Below are positions 1 through 9,315 of a stretch of DNA of 64,000 nt, piece after piece (position 1 is the stretch's first letter; each line of letters starts with the position of its first letter). This stretch comes from Dyadobacter sp. UC 10 (GTDB taxonomy: Bacteria; Bacteroidota; Bacteroidia; Cytophagales; Spirosomataceae), in the NCBI RefSeq assembly GCF_008369915.1, contig NZ_VSRN01000001.1:6754501-6818500 (forward strand). The letters run 5' to 3'. The translations under genes and the position numbers were made by a program. The notes below the pieces were generated by a model. That model was not told the DNA's origin and ran no database searches. It saw only the letters and a program-made list of their open reading frames with translations.

Positions 1-1
1 A

Positions 2-46
2 TCATACAAAACAGGGCGTTTCCAGCGTTGTGTTTACATTAAGTAA
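2..46 (+). CDS. Possible 3' end of an upstream gene (partial)
   Basis: The first bases stay open in frame 2 and end at TAA 44-46. The last residues (YKTGRFQRCVYIK) resemble the end of a type IX secretion sorting domain, which would fit the secreted neighbour. A second frame is also open and ends at TGA 69-71, overlapping the next start as ATGA. Only one can be real and 46-70 bases do not decide it. Confidence 0.3.
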   Translation, partial: SYKTGRFQRCVYIK

Positions 47-67
47 CTTAACGCCGCCTTTCCTTCT

Positions 68-1177
68 ATGAAATCAATCTACGGGATTCTCTTCTTGATC
101 GCGTTGTTTTGTAACGCAAGTTACGCCACTCATTTACAGGGCGGCGAGATCATGGCAGCGCACATTTCGGGGCAAACTTATAATATTAAAGTCCGGATTT
201 ACCTGGATCGCCAACAAGGTGGCGGAGCGGCAGATGCCATGCAGGAAGTGACGGTCTGTCTGGGAAATGGCACGACGCGTAATTTGCCGAGAACTATTAC
301 TAGTCCGGTCCCAGGTTCCCGAAGCATTATCGCCGTAGATTTTGAACAGCAATATACTTTTCCTACAACAGGCATCTTCCAGATTTCAGCCGCTGTTAAT
401 AACCGCACCGGTGGCATGCTGAACCTTGATAATTCTTTGGAGACTTCCATGTTTATCTGGACAGTGATCGATACCCAGGTTGCTAATTCAACTCCAATCC
501 TGCCCTACCTCGCTTTCGATGCAGGTGTGAGGCAGGTTTTTTCAGTTGACCTTAAACCAACCGTTGCCGACCGGGATAGTGTTTCGGTTAAAGTTCACCG
601 CATCAGCAAACCATCTCCTGGAACCTGCGGCGTGAGAATGCCCGATCGTTCGTATCTGTTTCCAAACGAAATCAGCGCGAATGGTACGTTTAAAGTAGAA
701 CCTGCATTGAACAAGCTGATCTGGAAAGCGCCGGAAGTAGTTGGTAATTATCTCTTTGCGATGGTTGTGAGCGAATGGCGGGATGGCGTTGTCATTTCTG
801 AGAGCTATCGCGAGGGAACAATCAACGTGTCCGATAAGCCCGGCGAAACGGTTGAAATTCCGCCTTACGAATCTGCCGAATATGGAAATCCGGTTACATC
901 AGTACCAAATGTTTCCTCTTCCGAAGTTTCTATGGCAATTGAAGCATATCCGGTACCTACCGACGATTTTGTTACCGTGAAGGCTTACAGCAAGAAAAAA
1001 GCCGTAATACGTTTACAGCTAATCGATATGAGTGGAAAAACGATCCGCGAGATTTCAACTCTTTCACCTGCTATCTCGGTACAGGAACGGTTTGATATGC
1101 GGCATCTCTCTCACGGGATTTATATCATCAAGGCTGACAATGCTCTCGAATCTGTTTCGCAAAAAGTGGTTCGATGA
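68..1177 (+). CDS. Secreted protein with C-terminal T9SS type A sorting domain
   Basis: A 369-residue exported protein of unknown function. Residues 1-20 form a signal peptide ending ASYA, followed by THLQGGEI, an opening I associate with large gliding/adhesin-like surface proteins of Bacteroidota. Residues about 290-369 form a type A sorting domain: YPVPTDDFVTV, then LIDMSGKTI, GIYIIKA and a basic end. From family knowledge this directs outer-membrane translocation by the type IX system and surface attachment. The middle is beta-rich with no motif I recognise. It meets the convergent hydrolase gene with no spacer: the two stop codons form TGATCA. Confidence 0.8.
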   Translation: MKSIYGILFLIALFCNASYATHLQGGEIMAAHISGQTYNIKVRIYLDRQQGGGAADAMQEVTVCLGNGTTRNLPRTITSPVPGSRSIIAVDFEQQYTFPTTGIFQISAAVNNRTGGMLNLDNSLETSMFIWTVIDTQVANSTPILPYLAFDAGVRQVFSVDLKPTVADRDSVSVKVHRISKPSPGTCGVRMPDRSYLFPNEISANGTFKVEPALNKLIWKAPEVVGNYLFAMVVSEWRDGVVISESYREGTINVSDKPGETVEIPPYESAEYGNPVTSVPNVSSSEVSMAIEAYPVPTDDFVTVKAYSKKKAVIRLQLIDMSGKTIREISTLSPAISVQERFDMRHLSHGIYIIKADNALESVSQKVVR

Positions 1178-2095
1178 TCAGTTACCGGTGGTCTGATCTC
1201 CGACAGTCGTCATTTCGACGGAAGTAATTTTTTCCTTGAATAGCAGACCTTTCAGAAGCATTTCCTTGATCATCGACAAATGCGTATAGGTGATCATGTG
1301 GCCTGCATTGTAAAGGAAAATATACTGGGCGCGTTTGCTTTTGATATGCTTTTTGGCAAAATCAATATTAGCCGGATCCGCGATCCAATCATTCCCACCC
1401 TGAATGACCGTGGTAGGAACATGCAGATTTTGCCAAACTGGCAGCAGCTTTTTAAGTTCATCAGAATGACTGTATTTTTCCGCAGTGGCCGTGTTGAAAG
1501 CGCCGGGAAGAAAAAGCTGGATGAACGAATTTTTACCCCATTTCGAAAACCAGTAAAATTTTTCCTTTTCAGGATCGATCACTGGCGACACCATTACCAG
1601 CTCTTTTACCTTATCCGGAACCATAGAAACGAGTTTGGCTGCAATGGGCGCGCCATAAGAGCGACCTAGTACTGTTACCTTTTCCTTACTTTTATTCATC
1701 TCGAAAACGGGTAACAATGCATTAGCCTGGGTAGCAATGGAAGTGACGTGCCGACGCTTTTTCAGCCTCGATTTACCGTAACCAACTCTGTCGACCGATA
1801 CGATATGAAAATGCTTCTGAAGATCTTCATCGTCCATCAGGTTCATATAACCCCAAAGTGAACCCGGCGCACCGTGGATTAAAAGTAACATAGGAAGCGT
1901 GTCGGAGCCGATGCTTGCTATGCAAAGCGAAAGTGTATCGTTTTTGATGATATGTTCTACGGGCTTGACTTTTTTTTGCGCATAATGCTTCCTGACTTCC
2001 TTTGCCGAGATAATATATCTTGAAAAACAGGAGCTCAGGGAAGTAGTAAGTAGGATGAACAAAAAGATCGGCCGAAGAAATTTAAGACTTGACAT
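1178..2095 (-). CDS. Alpha/beta hydrolase, predicted lipoprotein
   Basis: A 305-residue alpha/beta-hydrolase fold enzyme. Seen: oxyanion motif LLIHGAPGS, nucleophile elbow VLGRSYGAP with the Ser, acid-loop Asp in GGNDWIADP, and the C-terminal His in NAGHMITYTH. The substrate cannot be told. I chose the start at 2095 rather than the longer frame from 2125 because it gives a clean lipoprotein signal peptide with lipobox LSSC and Cys23 as the lipidation site, so the enzyme probably sits on the periplasmic or outer face of a membrane. The gene is convergent with the sorting-domain protein and divergent from cysE. Confidence 0.82.
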   Translation of the reverse strand: MSSLKFLRPIFLFILLTTSLSSCFSRYIISAKEVRKHYAQKKVKPVEHIIKNDTLSLCIASIGSDTLPMLLLIHGAPGSLWGYMNLMDDEDLQKHFHIVSVDRVGYGKSRLKKRRHVTSIATQANALLPVFEMNKSKEKVTVLGRSYGAPIAAKLVSMVPDKVKELVMVSPVIDPEKEKFYWFSKWGKNSFIQLFLPGAFNTATAEKYSHSDELKKLLPVWQNLHVPTTVIQGGNDWIADPANIDFAKKHIKSKRAQYIFLYNAGHMITYTHLSMIKEMLLKGLLFKEKITSVEMTTVGDQTTGN

Positions 2096-2280
2096 GCGCA
2101 CGAATGTTACAGTATTTGCATTCACCGGATATTGTAATATACGGTTTCAGTATAAAAAAAGTAAACCTTTATACCGATTTTTGTAAAGAATTACCTGAAT
2201 TAAATTTTTCATAACGTTTCTTTGTTAGTGAAAAAACCATTTTATCAGCATTCACAGCTAATACCCTAACATATTTTTGA

Positions 2281-3111
2281 ATGACGACCAGCCACCAAGA
2301 TCCGTTTTTCAAGCGCCTGACCGAGCAAAACGAAAATTACCGTTACAAGCTTCCTTCCAGACAGGATGCCGGGAAGTTCATTCAGAACCTGATCAACTTT
2401 TTATTCCCTATCAGCCAGGATTGCCAGAACTGCCCTTCAAAGGATCTGGCAATGAAATATGCCGACTTGCGAAATGACCTCGATTACATGCTTAAGCCTC
2501 TGCTTCCGCAGATTGAGAAGGATAAAGATGAGATATTGGACGAAATATTCGGTGGTATCCCCGACATCTACGAAATGCTGCTGGCCGACGCGAAATCGAT
2601 CACTGATAATGACCCTGCGTCAGTCAGTCTGGAAGAGGTAATTTCTGTTTACCCGGGATTTATGGCCATAGCCACTTACCGGTTCGCGCATTTGTTTGCC
2701 CAATGCGGGATTCCGTTGCTGCCCAGAATGCTCACTGAATTTGCCCACAGCCAAACCGGGATTGACATCCACCCGAATGCCGTAATCGGCAGCTCCTTTT
2801 TTATAGACCACGGAACCGGCGTCGTGATCGGAGAAACTACTCATATCGGCAACAATGTAAAGCTTTATCAGGGTGTTACGCTTGGCGCGACGCATGTATC
2901 GAAGTCGCTCGCTTCCCGAAAGCGCCATCCTACGATTGAAGATAATGTCGTGGTTTATGCAAACGCGACTATTCTGGGTGGGGAGACCGTCATCGGCCAC
3001 GATTCGATCATTGGCGGCAATGCCTGGTTAGTAAGAAGCGTACCTCCATTTTCCCAGGTTTATCACCAGAGCAAAATAGAGATACGCCCGCAATCGGCTT
3101 CTATTACATAA
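2281..3111 (+). CDS. cysE: Serine O-acetyltransferase
   Basis: Makes O-acetylserine from serine and acetyl-CoA, the first committed step of cysteine synthesis. 276 residues: a helical N-terminal domain (about 1-150), then a left-handed beta-helix of hexapeptide repeats (about 155-265) with FIDHGTGVVIGETTHIG carrying the catalytic His. It resembles the shorter EpsC/CysE type found in many Bacteroidota. The frame has ATG at 2281. TATTTTTG at 2272-2279 looks like a -7 box but lies too close to the ATG unless the transcript is leaderless. The 3' end overlaps the convergent TetR gene by 8 bases. Confidence 0.92.
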   Translation: MTTSHQDPFFKRLTEQNENYRYKLPSRQDAGKFIQNLINFLFPISQDCQNCPSKDLAMKYADLRNDLDYMLKPLLPQIEKDKDEILDEIFGGIPDIYEMLLADAKSITDNDPASVSLEEVISVYPGFMAIATYRFAHLFAQCGIPLLPRMLTEFAHSQTGIDIHPNAVIGSSFFIDHGTGVVIGETTHIGNNVKLYQGVTLGATHVSKSLASRKRHPTIEDNVVVYANATILGGETVIGHDSIIGGNAWLVRSVPPFSQVYHQSKIEIRPQSASIT

Positions 3112-3697
3112 TGCTGCGGATAAATCTCCGCACGCCTTCCATATATATCGGTTCTGCCTGTGAAAATGCGTAACGCGGCTGGGTGGTCATGGTAATACCA
3201 ATGAAGCCGAACGTGAGGCACCACCACTCATAGTAGGTCTTGGTAACGCCTTCCGCGGATTTCGGACGAAGCCCCGCGATCATTTCCCACACAGGATTTC
3301 CTTTAATACTCATTGCCTGTGAAAAAGCCTTTTTCGAATCGCAATAGGCTCCCTCCAGATTAAACATGACCTGAAATACTTCTGGGTTCTCCACTGCGAA
3401 ATTCCAGATGCGCTGGGCAACCTCTACCAGCTGCTTCTGAGGATTACTGAAATGTCCTTTGATCTTTATAAACTCACTCTGCAGATGGTCAAAGCCTTCC
3501 ATACGGACTGCTTCCAGGAGTTTGTCTTTACTATCGAAATATTCGTACAAAATCGGGGGACTATATTCTATTACGTCGGCGATTTTACGAATCGAGACAG
3601 CAGTCCATCCGTCTTCTCGGGCAATGTCTTTAGCTGTTTTAACGATGTCAGAACGTACCTGTATTTTAAGCCGTTCCCTTCGCTCTACTATTCCCAT
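3104..3697 (-). CDS. TetR/AcrR family transcriptional regulator
   Basis: A 197-residue one-component repressor. Residues about 15-60 (IVKTAKDIAREDGWTAVSIRKIAD, then PPILYEYFDSKDKLLEAV) are the TetR helix-turn-helix. The C-terminal part resembles the WHG-type TetR ligand domain, which is inference. It is not adjacent to an efflux operon, so its target is not obvious; cysE (convergent) and ppk (same strand, downstream) are the neighbours. A good two-box promoter lies upstream, and an imperfect inverted repeat over its -33 box could be an autoregulatory operator. Confidence 0.88.
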   Translation of the reverse strand: MGIVERRERLKIQVRSDIVKTAKDIAREDGWTAVSIRKIADVIEYSPPILYEYFDSKDKLLEAVRMEGFDHLQSEFIKIKGHFSNPQKQLVEVAQRIWNFAVENPEVFQVMFNLEGAYCDSKKAFSQAMSIKGNPVWEMIAGLRPKSAEGVTKTYYEWWCLTFGFIGITMTTQPRYAFSQAEPIYMEGVRRFIRSIM

Positions 3698-3740
3698 GCT
3701 TGAGTAGTTCTTTTATGATTGAGTCAGAAACATATCTTTT

Positions 3741-3777
3741 CAAATATAACCATATAGTCCTTACAGCTCAAGGGACT
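3741..3777 (-). promoter_or_regulatory. Promoter of the TetR gene with overlapping inverted repeat
   Basis: On the minus strand the -7 box TATATTTG is at 3748-3741 and a TTG -33 box at 3771-3769, with 20 bases between. This matches the Bacteroidota housekeeping promoter. AGTCCTT (from 3756) and AAGGGACT (to 3777) form an imperfect inverted repeat across the -33 box, a plausible repressor site. Confidence 0.6.
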
Positions 3778-3905
3778 TTCACTGGTTGCGGACAAAAAGT
3801 TCGGTTATTTTTTTAATTTTTTCACCCAAAGTGCGCTACTTAAATCAGAACACCGATTGAAAAATTTTGGCTGTAAAAAATTTTTTTTACCGGGTTTAAA
3901 TGTGT

Positions 3906-6002
3906 TTATTCTGCCCTGCGGATTGGCCCGTTCTTCTCGATTTTTTCAACAAGACGGTAGTTCACTTCCTGCGCCCGCAGTTTTCCGCGGCCATCGTCGC
4001 TAATCCGAAGATTGTTCTGGTAAAGGTCCAGCCGGACAGATTTCTGATTATCGTTTGCATAGTTTCTGAGTACCAGCCGCATTTGATTTTTAAGCTGTTC
4101 GTCCAGTACCGGAAAACAAATATCAATGCGCCTGTGCAGGTTCCGGTGGGTCCAGTCGCAGGAGGTCAGATAAATTTCGTCATTTCCCCTGTTACCAAAA
4201 TGCAATATTCTCGTATTCTCAATATACCTGTCTACGTGCCGGCTTACAATTATATTATCGCTGATAGAAGGCAGGCCGGAGATCAGACCGCAACTCTCAC
4301 TGACCATCACGTGAACCGGCACTCCTGCCTGCCCGGCCTGGTATAATTTATCAATCAGAATATGATCCTGTAACTGATTGATTTTTATTGTTATAAATGA
4401 TTTGAGCCCTGCATTGCAATTGGCTATTTCCCTGTCTATCAAGTCCATTAACCGTTTCTGCAACGTAAACTGTGTAACAAATAAATAATTGAATGGCAGA
4501 TACTTGTATTTTTTAGGCTCGTCCTGGGTCGATAAATAGCCGAAAAGCAGTTCAAGTTCATTGGTAAGCTCCCGATGGTTTGTCAAAAGGGCGTGGTCGA
4601 CAATCTCGCGGCTGGTAAGTCGATAAAACCCGCCGGTACCTAAAAATGCATAACGCTCCCAGCCTTTTGAGACCTTTCTTTTTACCAGTGCCATTTTTGC
4701 ATGGACTTTCAGGCCAGGCACGCTCAGAATGATCTTTACGCCTGCATCGCGCATTTTTTTTGACCATTGCAGATTTTCCTGGATATCCATTTTGGTATTC
4801 AGCTCCACATAAGTAGTTACCCTTTTACCGTTCCTGGCCGCACTGATCAGCGAGTTAAGGATAAATGAATGCGGACTGATCTTGTAAAGCGACACATGGA
4901 TTTCTCTCACATGAGGATCAATAGCGGCCTCATTGAAAAACCGCACTATTGGTTCAAACGACTGATAAGGCAAATGAAAAAGCTGATCGCCTTTTTGGAT
5001 TGCTTCAAATATGGAATCATTTTCTTCGAAATCCGGATTTTGAAGTGCGCGCTGGGCAGGATAGTCAAGCCGCCTGGATAACGCCGGAAACCGCAGGAAA
5101 TCTTCCAGAAAAAGATAGTCGCCACGCTCGTGAAACTCATTCATCGGAATCGCCACTTTGTTAACGAGGTACTCACGCATGTAGAGCGGCATTCCAGATT
5201 CATGGAAGTATTGCGACGGCTGAACGAAATTCCGCTTGTCGAGCTGCTTTAATATCCTTTGTGCGATTTGCATCGGATATTCGTCTTCTATGGAAAGCTC
5301 GGTTTCACGTTCTACACGCAGTGTATAGCTTTCCAGAACATCAAATCCGCGAAAAAGGAGAGGAAGGTTTTCCCGGATGATATCTTCCAGAAAAGCCACC
5401 TGTCGTTTGCCGTCAAGCTCCGGGAGTTCGATAAACCGCCCGAAAATGTCAGAAGGGATATTGACCGTTGCATACCATTCCTCTTCCACATCTTCCCTAT
5501 GTTGCATCCGGACGATAAGATAAATCTTTTTAGATTCAAAAATGGTCGATTTAGATGTGCGTTTGCTATCCAGGAAAACGGGTTGTAAATGCCGGAAAAG
5601 CTTCTCAATGAAGAACTTGCGCAGGAAGGATTGGTGTTCGGCAGCAAACGGCTCCCGGTAATACAGGTGGACTCCCTGTTCATTGAATGCAGGAAGGATA
5701 TTGCCTGTCAGGATATCGTTGAATTCACGGAGCTGGTTTTCGATCGTCTCACTCACATGTTCCAGCAGGGATTCCGGAAAGATATTGAGTTTTGCCCTGA
5801 TGTCGTTACTGACTTCGCCCATCGCAAGCAGGCTGGGAATCCTGATACGGAAAAATTCCTTCGTCTGATACGAATAGATCCCCAGGAAGCGGAGCCGCTC
5901 TCTGACCGGTACCGTGTCATCGTTGGCTTCCAGTAACAAACGGTAATTATTGGACAACCAACTCAGATTTGTATCGAAGTAGGGATAAGCGACATCTATC
6001 AT
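3906..6002 (-). CDS. ppk1: Polyphosphate kinase 1
   Basis: Reversibly transfers the gamma-phosphate of ATP to inorganic polyphosphate. 698 residues, close to the roughly 690 usual for the family. Seen: N-terminal helical domain, the middle domain, and the two phospholipase-D-like C domains. LKVHAKMALV carries the autophosphorylated His (His434), followed by YAFLGTGGF. The second C domain has YLTSCDWTHRNLHRRID. The start at 6002 gives the usual N-terminus (YFDTNLSWLSNNYRLL). The TetR gene is upstream of cysE rather than in an operon with ppk. No strong terminator follows; an A/T-only inverted repeat lies at 3873-3890. Confidence 0.95.
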   Translation of the reverse strand: MIDVAYPYFDTNLSWLSNNYRLLLEANDDTVPVRERLRFLGIYSYQTKEFFRIRIPSLLAMGEVSNDIRAKLNIFPESLLEHVSETIENQLREFNDILTGNILPAFNEQGVHLYYREPFAAEHQSFLRKFFIEKLFRHLQPVFLDSKRTSKSTIFESKKIYLIVRMQHREDVEEEWYATVNIPSDIFGRFIELPELDGKRQVAFLEDIIRENLPLLFRGFDVLESYTLRVERETELSIEDEYPMQIAQRILKQLDKRNFVQPSQYFHESGMPLYMREYLVNKVAIPMNEFHERGDYLFLEDFLRFPALSRRLDYPAQRALQNPDFEENDSIFEAIQKGDQLFHLPYQSFEPIVRFFNEAAIDPHVREIHVSLYKISPHSFILNSLISAARNGKRVTTYVELNTKMDIQENLQWSKKMRDAGVKIILSVPGLKVHAKMALVKRKVSKGWERYAFLGTGGFYRLTSREIVDHALLTNHRELTNELELLFGYLSTQDEPKKYKYLPFNYLFVTQFTLQKRLMDLIDREIANCNAGLKSFITIKINQLQDHILIDKLYQAGQAGVPVHVMVSESCGLISGLPSISDNIIVSRHVDRYIENTRILHFGNRGNDEIYLTSCDWTHRNLHRRIDICFPVLDEQLKNQMRLVLRNYANDNQKSVRLDLYQNNLRISDDGRGKLRAQEVNYRLVEKIEKNGPIRRAE

Positions 6003-6064
6003 TTAACAGGCTTGGAAAAATTCGAATTTTAGCACAATATAAATACATTTGACTGGTAAGGATA

Positions 6065-6072
6065 TAACTTTG
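6065..6072 (+). promoter_or_regulatory. -7 box upstream of the aldo/keto reductase gene
   Basis: TAACTTTG matches the Bacteroidota -7 consensus TAnnTTTG, about 70 bases before the start codon. No TTG stands at the usual distance upstream, so the promoter call rests on one box. Confidence 0.4.
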
Positions 6073-6143
6073 GGAGACAAAAATTAACCCTGTACAATAT
6101 GCGTTCAGTGTTATATTTTACTTAAAATTTAATTTCATTTTTT

Positions 6144-7166
6144 ATGCGTTATCAATTATTGGGCCGGTCGGGCCTGAGGGTGTCCGAAGTTTGCCTGGGA
6201 ACCATGACCTTTGGAAAAGATTGGGGCTGGGGAGCAGATAAACATGAAAGCTTCAGGATTTTCGAAACGTTTGCCGATGCGGGAGGCAATTTTATCGATA
6301 CTGCAAACAGATATACCGAGGGTTCTTCTGAAAAATATGTAGGTGAATTTATCGAAAATGACCGTGACAGGTGGGTGTTAGCGACTAAATACACATTGAA
6401 AGACAGAAACGATGACCTAAATTTTGCAGGTAACCACCGGAAAAACATGATGCGCTCCGTCACGTCCAGCCTTAAGAGGCTTAACACCGACTACATTGAT
6501 TTGCTCTGGGTGCATATGTGGGATAACACCACCCCGGCGGAAGAAGTAATGCGCGGGCTTGATGATCTGGTTAGCAGGGGCTTAGTACATTATATTGGTA
6601 TATCTGATACTCCTGCCTGGATAGTTTCCCAGGCCAATACCATCGCCGATTTCCGGGGGTGGAATGCTTTTGCCGCGATCCAGTTTGAATACTCGCTGTT
6701 ACAGCGGACACCCGAGCGCGACCTGCTTCCAATGGCGAAGGCGCTGGACCTGGCAGTGACTCCCTGGGGCGCTATCGGAGGCGGCGCATTGACAGGAAAA
6801 TATTTACGCGGCGAGAAAGGCCGTGTGCCGGATCACAGTATCAGAAGAAATGACCACAGTAGCATTATTGCACAAACTGTGGTGGATGTTGCCGCCGAAC
6901 TGGGCGTTACTCCCGCACAGGTAGCGATCAACTGGACGAGGCACCGCGAGCAGGTGATGATACCGATCATCGGGGCTTCGAAAGAACAGCAATTGAAGGA
7001 TTCCCTGGGATGCCTCGATTTCAAATTGCCGCAGGAAGCTTTGGAAAAATTAAATGCGGTAAGCCAGATCGAACTCGGCTTCCCGCATGAATTTTTGAAA
7101 TCGGATGGAGTGAAGGAAGAAGCTTTCGGTGGGTTATTTGAGAAACTGGATAATCATAGAGGATAA
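6144..7166 (+). CDS. Aldo/keto reductase
   Basis: A 340-residue NADPH-dependent oxidoreductase with a TIM-barrel fold. The catalytic tetrad is visible: Asp52 and Tyr57 in FIDTANRYTEG, Lys82 in ATKYTL, His124 in LLWVHMW. The C-terminal cofactor motif is IPIIGASKEQQL. It resembles the YajO/Tas-like subgroup acting on small aldehydes or sugars; the physiological substrate cannot be inferred. The gene is a single transcription unit, convergent with pyrE across a palindromic repeat cluster. Confidence 0.9.
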   Translation: MRYQLLGRSGLRVSEVCLGTMTFGKDWGWGADKHESFRIFETFADAGGNFIDTANRYTEGSSEKYVGEFIENDRDRWVLATKYTLKDRNDDLNFAGNHRKNMMRSVTSSLKRLNTDYIDLLWVHMWDNTTPAEEVMRGLDDLVSRGLVHYIGISDTPAWIVSQANTIADFRGWNAFAAIQFEYSLLQRTPERDLLPMAKALDLAVTPWGAIGGGALTGKYLRGEKGRVPDHSIRRNDHSSIIAQTVVDVAAELGVTPAQVAINWTRHREQVMIPIIGASKEQQLKDSLGCLDFKLPQEALEKLNAVSQIELGFPHEFLKSDGVKEEAFGGLFEKLDNHRG

Positions 7167-7172
7167 GGGGTT

Positions 7173-7297
7173 TTAGCTATTAGCTGTTGGCTTTTAGCTG
7201 TTGGCTGTTGGCTAACAACTAATTGCTAATAGCTAATAGCTAACAGCTAATTGCCAACAGCTAACAGCTAATTGCCAATAGCTAATTGCCAACAGCC
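7173..7297. repeat. Palindromic cluster of TTAGCTGTTGGC-type repeats
   Basis: The whole gap between two convergent genes consists of near-copies of TTAGCTATTAGC and TTAGCTGTTGGC. About 45 bases run in one orientation and about 75 in the reverse complement (GCTAATTGCCAACAGC), so either strand can fold into a long imperfect hairpin. It carries no ORF. It may also act as a bidirectional transcription end. Confidence 0.85.
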
Positions 7298-7300
7298 CAC

Positions 7301-7942
7301 CTATTTCCCCCACTGATCCGGTGCCTGCCGCCAGGCGCTCAGACTTTCAACCTGTGAGGCTGATACATAATTATGCTCTAATGCAGTTTCAATCAATGCA
7401 TTGTAATTGCTGATTGTGCTCAGCTTTACATTCTTCTCCTTGAAGTTGTTTTCGGCCGCCGCAAATCCGTAAGTGAAAATAGCGACCATTCCAGCCACTT
7501 CGTAACCAGCATCTCTCAGTACATCCACTACTTTCAGCGAGCTTCCCCCCGTGGAGATCAAATCTTCAATAATGACCAAGGGCTGGCCTTTTTCCAGTCT
7601 GCCCTCGATCTGATTGCCCATACCATGCTTTTTAGGCTCAGGACGAACATAGGCGAAAGGAAGTTCGAGCAGGTCGGCCACTAATGCCCCCTGGGCGATC
7701 CCCCCGGTTGCCACACCTACCACCGCCTGAACACCGGGATATTCCTGCCTGATCATCTCCGCCAGTGTCTTTTTAATGAATGTGCGCGTGTCGGGATATG
7801 AAAGCGCAACGCGATTGTCGCAATAGATTGGAGAAAGCCAGCCTGAGCTCCATTGGAATGGTTTATCGGGACTTAATTTGATGGCTTGCGCTTCGAGCAG
7901 CAACTCGGCTACCCTTTTACTTATATCGGAACCGTGTAACAT
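7301..7942 (-). CDS. pyrE: Orotate phosphoribosyltransferase
   Basis: Converts orotate and PRPP to orotidine 5'-monophosphate in pyrimidine synthesis. 213 residues, normal length. The PRPP-binding loop is VVIEDLISTGGSS (about 120-132), and the N-terminal FQWSSGWLSPIYCDNR is typical of the family. It starts one base after the stop of the CNNM/CorC gene upstream and is probably cotranscribed with it. Its 3' end abuts the palindromic repeats. Confidence 0.95.
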   Translation of the reverse strand: MLHGSDISKRVAELLLEAQAIKLSPDKPFQWSSGWLSPIYCDNRVALSYPDTRTFIKKTLAEMIRQEYPGVQAVVGVATGGIAQGALVADLLELPFAYVRPEPKKHGMGNQIEGRLEKGQPLVIIEDLISTGGSSLKVVDVLRDAGYEVAGMVAIFTYGFAAAENNFKEKNVKLSTISNYNALIETALEHNYVSASQVESLSAWRQAPDQWGK

Positions 7943-7943
7943 A

Positions 7944-9293
7944 TTAATCTTCGGAATCTTCCTTTTTGTTATGATTTATCACTAATAATTTATCAATCCG
8001 GCTGCGGTCCATATCGATCACCTCAAAATCAAAATTCTTCCAGCTGAACTGCTCACCGGTCTTCGGTATATTTTCAAGAATGTGCAACACGAAGCCGCCA
8101 AGAGTGTTGAACCCGACAAGTTCCCTGCGCTCTGTCTCCTGTATATTGATATTAAAGTATTGCAGAAAATCATCGAAAGGAAGCTGCGCATCTACTAAAA
8201 AGCTGCCGTCCTCTCGTTTTACAATTTCAGAGGCTTCTTCAATGTCCTCAGAAATATCGCCCACCAGCGCATCCATAATGTCATGCATGGTCAGAATGCC
8301 GAGCATGCCGCCATATTCATCTACAATAATACCAAAATAGACACGCTGCTCTTTAAATTTCTCCAATGCCTGATAGGCGCGGTTACTTTCGGGTAAATAA
8401 ACAGGATCGCGTACAAGGGTATTCAGCGTGGCGAGCTGCGTTTCAATATCGGCAACGATCATGTCTTTTACGTATACCAAACCCACCACATCGTCAACTG
8501 TGCCGCGGCATACTGGATAAATAGAATGACGGCTTTCGAAAATCTTGGCCTTGTTTTCTTCTACGGTATCTTCCAGGTCCAGCCAGATAATCTCCTGCCG
8601 GTTGGTCATCAGGGAAGTTACTTTCCTGTCGCCGAGCTGGAATACATTGTGTACGATTTCCTGCTCAATTTCTTCAAAAACTCCACCCGAAGTTCCTTCC
8701 TGGATCAGACTCTTAATCTCTTCTTCCGTCACCGAATTTTCGCTCTGACGGATATTGAGTAACTTGATAATCATATCACTTGAAAAGCCCAACAGCGAAA
8801 TAAAAGGTGCAGTCAGTTTCGAAAGCAGGTTCATCGGTGTGGCCATCACCTTCGAAATGGCCTCAGGGTTTGACATGCCGATCCGCTTTGGTACCAGTTC
8901 ACCCAGAACCAGCGACAAATAGGTGATGAATACAAGCACACTTCCCACGGCAAGTGAATGGCTGTAAGGCTGTAAAACAGGCACCCGGTTGATGATCACC
9001 TCGAAATCGGCGGTAATATTATCACCACTGTACATACCGGTCAGCAAACCGATCAATGTAATACCGATCTGAACAGTTGATAGGAACCGGGTAGGTGAAT
9101 TAGCGAGATTTAATGCAGCTTTTGCGCTGGCGTCACCATTTTTAGCAGCTGCTTCCAATCTGGATTTTCGAGAGGAAACGAGTGCTATCTCAGACATGGA
9201 GAATATACCGTTGAGAAGCACTAGTAGTAAAATTATCAGTAGTTCCAAGAACTGTGTATTTGATATGGATGCAAATTTATCAATAATAATCAC
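7944..9293 (-). CDS. CNNM/CorC family membrane protein (DUF21-CBS-CorC_HlyC)
   Basis: 449 residues. N-terminal DUF21 transmembrane domain (about 15-190, with SEIALVSSRKSRLEAAA between membrane segments), a CBS pair (about 210-335, LVYVKDMIVAD and GILTMHDIMDAL), and a C-terminal CorC_HlyC domain (about 350-440). Members are implicated in Mg2+/Co2+ export; the old name hemolysin is misleading. It leads a two-gene unit with pyrE and is divergent from a Nudix gene. Confidence 0.88.
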   Translation of the reverse strand: MIIIDKFASISNTQFLELLIILLLVLLNGIFSMSEIALVSSRKSRLEAAAKNGDASAKAALNLANSPTRFLSTVQIGITLIGLLTGMYSGDNITADFEVIINRVPVLQPYSHSLAVGSVLVFITYLSLVLGELVPKRIGMSNPEAISKVMATPMNLLSKLTAPFISLLGFSSDMIIKLLNIRQSENSVTEEEIKSLIQEGTSGGVFEEIEQEIVHNVFQLGDRKVTSLMTNRQEIIWLDLEDTVEENKAKIFESRHSIYPVCRGTVDDVVGLVYVKDMIVADIETQLATLNTLVRDPVYLPESNRAYQALEKFKEQRVYFGIIVDEYGGMLGILTMHDIMDALVGDISEDIEEASEIVKREDGSFLVDAQLPFDDFLQYFNINIQETERRELVGFNTLGGFVLHILENIPKTGEQFSWKNFDFEVIDMDRSRIDKLLVINHNKKEDSED

Positions 9294-9315
9294 TGTCTAA
9301 ACTAAACACTTTACT

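Noticed and set aside
2272..2279. TATTTTTG as the cysE promoter
   Set aside because: It ends one base before the ATG, too close for a normal transcript start, and has no TTG at the right distance.
3873..3890. GTAAAAAA/TTTTTTAC as the ppk terminator
   Set aside because: An A/T-only stem is too weak; likely a run of A and T.
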